A program made the position numbers and the translations under genes. Positions 58,701 through 64,000 of a stretch of DNA of 64,000 nucleotides are shown here, one piece after another. Each line of letters opens with the position of its first letter. Positions within the stretch are counted from its first letter, which is position 1. Source of the stretch: Nymphaea colorata (taxonomy: Eukaryota; Streptophyta; Magnoliopsida; Nymphaeales; Nymphaeaceae); assembly GCF_008831285.2 (NCBI RefSeq), contig NC_045141.1, positions 9,165,353 through 9,229,352 on the forward strand. Reading direction: 5' to 3'. The notes under the pieces are model-generated. The model was not told the DNA's origin. It ran no database searches and saw only the letters and a program-made list of their open reading frames with translations.

Positions 58701-60528
58701 GGAGCATGGCCTCTGCCTGGTGCTGCCGCATGGCACCCGCCTCCTCCTCCAGGTTAAACTCATGCTCAATGTCGTCCACGTCTTCCTCCTCCTCGTCCCC
58801 CTCCACTCTCGGGCTCCCTGCACATCATGCCCCCTAAGATTCTCAGGCCTTCGTCGAATCGAGGAGTGGAATCAATCCACGGAAGGCGTATCTGCGACTG
58901 CGTACCTTTGAGGCGCTTGTATCTGGTCTTGCACTGTGGGCAGTGCTGGGTGCCTTCCCTTCTCTCATACTCGTAGCAGGGACGGCATACCGGGAACCCG
59001 CACTCGTTGCACGCAACGAACAGCTCGCCGTCGGCCGTCTTCCCGATGTCGTCGCCGCAGATCTCGCAGACGTGCCGGTTTACAGATCTCAGTGGCTTGG
59101 GCTGCGTCGACGCATGCACAATCAAAATGACATACGTAATATAAAACAACATACTATTACTAGCTAAGTTCACAACAGTTGGTCATTTGGCACATCCACT
59201 ATTTGCTACGATTCTAGCTGAGCCAAAAGCGGGAGCCGAGCAACGATTTCACCAGTAGTGGAAAAGACCAAACGGTTTAAATATAATTTTTAAAACATTT
59301 TTATACTTTAGATATAATTTTTTTAAAAATTTCGATGGAGGCCAACACCTATTTTTTAAAAATTTTGATGCTTAAGTTTTAATTTTTCAAGACATGAGGA
59401 AGCCTTGGCTCTGCCGCCAACCCACGCTCATGGCATAGATATTGCACAATCTGTAGTTAAGACTGCATCGGTTTGACTTGGTTGGACCTGGTTCGATAAG
59501 AGTTAGGTTTGAGCGGGTCTCAGCTCGTGATTGCAGTTGGGTTTGAGGAAACTCTAGTTTGGGCTTGGTTAAAATTTAAAAAATATATTTTTTAATATAA
59601 CATAATATATAAATATAATTAAATCAAAATATTAAAAAAAGATTTTTTTTTAAAAAAATATTTGTTCCTTTTTTTTAAGAGTATTTTGTTAAACCTAACA
59701 GTCACTTGAGCACTCTATTTTTGTTTTTCTACGTTCATTTGAAACTAAATGAAAAATACCATGACTGACGTCCGGCATGGAGGTCTATCGATAAGAGGGC
59801 CCTGCGTTATGTATTCTCAACGTGAAGTTAGAGAAAGGCAAAAAAAAAAAACGTTAGTAGGTGTCTTGTTGATCATGTCTTTCTTTATAAGGAGAAAAAG
59901 GGGTAGGGGAAAGCTAGAGCCTAGAGGCGATTCAATTCAATTATATTAATCTAATTGGATACACATAGTGTTTTTAAAACCAAGTAGTCCACCGGCAGCT
60001 ATATCTAATTTACATCGAACCAATATCATCATTGACTTGCTTAATATTCACTCGGCAATAACAAATTGTTTCATGTATTTGCTCTTAATTCATATGATAT
60101 TATAACACAGTAACCGGATGAGAACTACTTGGGCGTTAGCATAGAAAATCCAAAGCTTTGGTTTTCATTAGCATGAGAGAATTTGGTTGTAGCTGAGAAT
60201 TAGGTCCCAGATTTTGGCCTCGTAAACCGGATTTGATCCAGTTCAGACAAACGAGTCGACAACTGATGCATCTAGATCCAAGTCACAGAGATCTTACATA
60301 TTTAACTTCGCAGCAATTCATGACACAGGCAACTTAGGAAAATAAAGGACACCACCTTTTATGTTATGTTTTGGCTAAGTTAGCGTTAAAAAATGTATTT
60401 GATATTACGCTAAGTCGAAGTATTTCTATTGCAAAAGATACCGAGAATGTTACCTCTTCGTGGCCATGGATGACCACCAGCTCGTTCCTGTTGTGAGATC
60501 CCGCCACCAATCCGGCACTTGCCTCCAT
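52754..60528 (-). CDS. CESA7: Cellulose synthase A catalytic subunit, CESA7 class (1055 aa, 13 exons)
   Basis: Processive plasma-membrane glucosyltransferase that makes the beta-1,4-glucan chains of cellulose from UDP-glucose. CESA7-class subunits work with CESA4 and CESA8 in secondary walls. Exons on the minus strand: 60454-60528, 58906-59101, 58588-58817, 58367-58457, 58151-58277, 57653-57919, 57164-57509, 56373-56636, 55910-56122, 55455-55680, 55108-55304, 53939-54292, 52754-53335. All introns are GT-AG and phases join into one frame. The N-terminus [16 protein letters not shown] is class-typical. RING zinc finger C37-C82; two N-terminal membrane helices about 265-315; catalytic SDDG 381-384, DCD 549-551, TED 753-755, QVLRW 793-797; several C-terminal helices after 825; end CGINC. 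Substitution: PQLPAFKG at 774 where most CESAs have PKRPAFKG or similar. The class call rests on recalled sequences. Confidence 0.96.
59102..60453 (-). other. CESA7 intron 1 (1352 bp)
   Basis: Donor GAG|GTAACA and acceptor GACGCAG|CCC separate the 25-residue first exon from the RING exon. This is the longest intron of the gene. It contains AT-rich stretches (59570-59690) and words like GGTTTGAGCGGGTC near 59460-59575 that resemble MITE debris. The other eleven introns are much shorter. Confidence 0.9.
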
Positions 60529-60629
60529 AATTTCCTCCGCCGGTCGTCGTCAGTGGCGGCCGCCTGGGAACTTTCTTGGGCAGTTTTTGCCTGTAGGTGT
60601 GGGAAATTTAAGGTCCAGGTTGTGGAGTG

Positions 60630-60645
60630 TATATATATATATATA
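60630..60645 (-). promoter_or_regulatory. TATA-type core promoter of CESA7
   Basis: The alternating TATATATATATATATA lies about 102-117 bp upstream of the ATG, a distance leaving a 5' UTR of about 70 bp. It is a simple-sequence TATA, so the exact start site may vary. The 5' UTR next to the ATG is GC-rich and ends GGAGGAAATT before ATGG. Confidence 0.55.
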
Positions 60646-60655
60646 CATGTGGGAG

Positions 60656-61029
60656 GAGCATTCCATCCCTTTGATGCAAAGGTGGAATTATCAGATCTGC
60701 TTTCTCTTTCTGGTTTGTTATCTGGTCGCCATTGCTGTGAGTTGAAGCGAGCTCGCAACAACCGGACTCACGTTGCCCAACCACTGTATGTGGTTCCAAT
60801 CGCAAAATTACAAAAGTATGCTTCGACTCTTCGAAAATAGCACTTTTAATTTGCTTCCGCCATCGTCATATAAGACTGGATTTGGATCCTCGCCGGCTGA
60901 ATGGGACTAAATAACTGGACCGCTTGTTAGAATTCGAGTATGAAGCAACGTGGTTACGTGGGGAAAACAAAAGGAAAACGGAAATGTAGCTATTTGCATC
61001 TATTTTATGCGAAATCCGCTCATATTACA
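60656..61029. other. CESA7 upstream region
   Basis: No coding region. I looked for secondary-wall MYB/NAC sites and saw no convincing cluster by eye. Confidence 0.4.
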
Positions 61030-61422
61030 TGTGGTGGCCCAGCTCAAGCTCGACTTCCCTCAAAAAGTTCAAGCTGAAGTTCCATAGAACATACTCAAGC
61101 TTGACTTGATGAGTTCGAATTCGACTTACTTAACTCGTTTCACTTGTTTTATGTTAACCATCTTGTTTCTTTTAACTCATCAGCTTGTTTCAATCGTTCA
61201 CTCGTTTAACTGATTCGACTATTATGAGCCAGTTTTACGTAGTCAGTCAAGCCGATTTTAAACGATTAAGTTCTCACAACTCAAATTCAACTCGTTTAAC
61301 ATTTCAAGTAAAAAATGAAACTAAAACTCAACTCGTCTATAAGCCGTTTGAGTTCAAGTTGAGTTTTTTCGATTGAGTTTGAGTGGAGCTCGAGTTTGCT
61401 TGATTCATTGTGCAGCCCTAAT
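61030..61422. repeat. Possible degraded MITE upstream of CESA7
   Basis: The region is full of GCTCGA/TCGAGC, TCAAGCT and AACTCGTTT words and ends GTGCAGCCCTA. This resembles plant hAT-type MITEs of the form TAGGGCTGCAC...GAGCTCGAG. The left end is not clear and no target duplication was found. Confidence 0.35.
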
Positions 61423-61655
61423 TATACGAGGCACCGATTTGGTCTGGAATCAGATAACATGTTGTACGCTAGATCCAGAAAAAGTCTTTAATTCAACCGG
61501 CTTTTAACTGCGCATGTGAACAGGTTGGACTTAGGTTGGGATTATGTCCTTCTAAACTAAATTTGTTGGTATATATCTGAATATTTTCTTAATTATATTT
61601 AGATTAGATGCTGATGCAATCAGCTATCTTTTTACTCCCGCTATTTTCGGGGTCT

Positions 61656-61660
<5 letters not shown>

Positions 61661-61713
<53 letters not shown>
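61661..61713. repeat. (TA)n microsatellite
   Basis: About 26 TA dinucleotides, about 1.1 kb upstream of the CESA7 start. Confidence 0.95.
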
Positions 61714-61718
<5 letters not shown>

Positions 61719-61734
61719 TGTGTGTGTTTTTGGA

Positions 61735-61995
61735 CTAAGCTTGGCAACGGCCTCGGGTACCCGGCCCAATCCGGGCTCAAAAAAACCGACCGAGTCGGTC
61801 AGATGGGGCTCAATTTGACCCGATTATTTTTTTTATTTTTAATTTAATTATAATATACATTTTATATTAAAAAAATATTTTATATTTATAAAATATTTTT
61901 TATTTTAATCAGGCCAGACCCAAGCTTGAGTATGTATCGGGCCCAGGCCCAAACTCGGATTTTGGGTGTCGAACCCACCCGGACCCGGACCCTTT
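61735..61995. repeat. Possible GC-ended MITE remnant
   Basis: CGGGTACCCGGCCCAATCC near the left and GGGCCCAGGCCC with CCCGGACCCGGACCC near the right, around an AT-rich core. Composition and end words recall the MITE at 12447 but the ends do not form clean inverted repeats. Confidence 0.3.
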
Positions 61996-62607
61996 TGTTT
62001 GTCAGTTAGCAGATCAAGTATCAGAATCGAATCAAAGAGTTTGATAACCAGCCCCCAAAGCGGGGTATCTTTGTAAATATGTTGCGTAGGTTGGTTGGGT
62101 GCAACCAAAGCAGCTGGTAGAGAATGAATGTGAAGCTTTGGGAGGACGACAGCTATTGCTCCTAATAAAAGAAGAAGAGGAGAGAGGGTCACATTAGACG
62201 GTGAGGTTTTATAAGTAATATACCTTGATGCACTCCTCCCACCTAACTCAAATGCATATACTTTTTTTAATAATAATCATAACAATAAAAGTAGGGCCTT
62301 CAGTGACCCGCAGACGACTCCTCATGGACAAAAAGGGGGGAGTTCTAGCGTTACAGTACTTACCTCTCTTGCTATTGACCTTTTAACAATGCATTTTTTT
62401 TCTGTTAACAAAAGTTTTGGAAAGTTTCTAAGGGAGAGAAAATGCCATCGATGAACAATTTGTTTACATGCGGTAAGGCATCCACCGGTCTGAGCTATGA
62501 GGCCCACCCGCCCTTCCCAAGCTCGAACCCAGCCAGTCCGTTGCTCCCTTAGTCTCAGTTAAGCTTATTTCAGCAAAAGTTCCCTCACGTCTCTGTGAAT
62601 GTGCTCA

Positions 62608-62616
<9 letters not shown>
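61996..62616. other. Upstream intergenic DNA
   Basis: No coding region supported. Near 62480-62530 there are tRNA-like words (TAGCTCAGACCGG, GGGTTCGAGC on the minus strand) in the wrong order for a tRNA gene. Confidence 0.35.

Positions 62617-62681
<65 letters not shown>
62617..62681. repeat. (TA)n microsatellite
   Basis: About 32 TA dinucleotides, interrupted once near its left end. Confidence 0.95.
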
Positions 62682-62685
<4 letters not shown>

Positions 62686-64000
62686 AAAAGGGTACCAACA
62701 TTTGAATTCGCCCATGTCAAGAATGAAGGATGAAAAATGTTACCGGCAGTTATGGCATGTCACTAATTTTTTATTATTATTTAACACATTTTTTCTCCAA
62801 ATGAGGGTCACTATGTTCAGGGCAGCACCCCAAGCATTTTATGGGGACAAGGGGTTGAAAGCTTCGGATCTCTCTACCGGGCCGTGGCTTTCCCCACTCA
62901 CCTAGACTACCTTCTTCTATTTTTTTTTTTTTTTTTAATTTCCTTCAATAGATATCACATGATAAACGATAGTGGCTCATACAGTTCACTACCTTCTTCA
63001 GTCCATACATTCTATATATATATATATATAGTCACTCTTGCCTGCCACAGTTGGTCATTCTTTTCTCCATTTGTAGCGTGACGACGTTGCCGAGGGAAGG
63101 AAGAGCAAGAAGAGCTGGCAAAGTAGACATTTCAATTCTAGCACAGCTTCCACAGAGCTGGGGAATCTTTTATGGGACAAATGTAGGGTGGTGAACGGAG
63201 TTCGTCGGTTATGTGTTACGCTTATCAGGGATAATACTATCGGGTCATGACGCCCAAATTTGAGAGAATGAAATGTATATAGCCGAGGCTGCAAAGAAAG
63301 GTAAGGTTAACAAAGAAGAAAGGGGATTTAATTAGAGCTTTTATCAACCATGAATAGCCGGAAGAGAAAGTTTGAGGAAGCCACATAACAAGGTTTTTAA
63401 TCAGTCTTTAGCTACACCGGTGCGTCCCCCAACTGTTCTTTGTATCCTCTCGCGAGAATCATTCGATCTGATTCCTCGATATTAATGCGGTGACGTCATA
63501 TTGCCAAATGGGGTACAGTGGGGTCGTCTCATCCAGGTTCCACCCCACCGGACCTTCTCAAGTTCTTAGCAGCAGACATGGCGAGTGACTTCTCTGCTTC
63601 CGAATAAGAGGACAAACATTGGCCATCTCGTGAAAAAAAGATGCCTTCTTCGGCACCAGCTGATGCCGTTCATTTCCAAAGGAAAAATGCTAACTTGTGT
63701 CGCCGAGGGGATCCTACGGAAGAAATGAAGACATGCATGGCTTTTGAAGACGCACACCCACCCACTTCCCTGTGGGACGGCACAAGTACCCAACTCAGAA
63801 ACCTACTTGAGAGCTAAACCATGTGCACTTTCAAGTCTAGCCATTCGGACTTTCCATCATAAAGGCAAAACCGTGTTGCTAACAACTCCCAAGCTCAGAT
63901 TTCATGTTGCCGTCAGTTGATAGCCAAATTCTAATGTACAGTAGAACGAAGAAGGCCGTACAGCTTAGGAACTCATTTCTCACGAATTTTTAAACTCCCA
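62682..64000. other. Upstream intergenic DNA at the right edge
   Basis: No recognisable coding region. A short (TA)n lies at about 63012-63030 and a T-run at about 62922-62937. Minus-strand frames at 63055-63294 and 63566-63793 are short and match no family I know. Confidence 0.35.

Noticed and set aside
62460-62540. A tRNA gene or tRNA-derived SINE suggested by TAGCTCAGACCGG and GGGTTCGAGC
   Set aside because: The A-box-like and B-box-like words are in the wrong order on the strand where they match, no cloverleaf is evident, and no poly(A)/target duplication is visible.
1-64000. CRISPR arrays, operons, integrons or other prokaryotic systems
   Set aside because: No regularly spaced identical repeats with unique spacers. 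Spliced genes and plant retroelements throughout show nuclear plant DNA.

Overview
The window is nuclear DNA from a flowering plant. It has one complete spliced gene, a secondary-wall-type cellulose synthase catalytic subunit (CESA7 class, minus strand, 13 exons between 52754 and 60528). The other roughly 50 kb is layered Ty1/copia and Ty3/gypsy retrotransposons, with small DNA transposons inserted in them. I see nothing bacterial, organellar or CRISPR-like. The species cannot be named from the sequence.

Layout. 1-5180: fragments of two copia elements on opposite strands (one LTR at 255-621) and the 3' end of a gypsy chromovirus with its LTR. 5180-9206: no recognisable gene; it holds the source of a 350-bp segment that is copied at 14620. 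9207-19930: a minus-strand chromovirus with long LTRs, its protease and reverse transcriptase replaced by that 350-bp segment, and sharing its right LTR with a truncated second copy. The left copy carries a small hAT-type MITE. 19931-24787: a copia relic split by a short non-autonomous gypsy element (20450-23664) that keeps gag and protease joined directly to an integrase C-terminus. 24788-26022: nothing recognised.

26023-50568 is one nest. A copia element (LTRs 26023-26473 and 29760-29860 plus 50200-50568) is interrupted inside its 3' LTR by a 20.3-kb Ogre/TAT-type gypsy element (29861-50194, target duplication GTACT). Inside the Ogre 5' LTR lies a 2750-bp PIF/Harbinger-like transposon (30339-33088, target duplication TAA) that carries spliced-gene fragments of a cellulose synthase-like C gene and probably of a HIT4-like gene. 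Inside the Ogre upstream ORF lies a 569-bp hAT-type MITE (37624-38192, target duplication GTCAAAAC). Empty sites confirm the Harbinger insertion and the MITE at 12447. The nesting gives the relative order of insertion.

50569-52753 is the downstream flank of CESA7, with a degenerate 45-bp tandem repeat and a CT microsatellite. 60529-64000 is the upstream flank, with a TATA-type core promoter about 100 bp before the start codon, then AT microsatellites and MITE-like remnants. CESA7 is the only gene judged functional; all TE reading frames carry stops, frameshifts or deletions.
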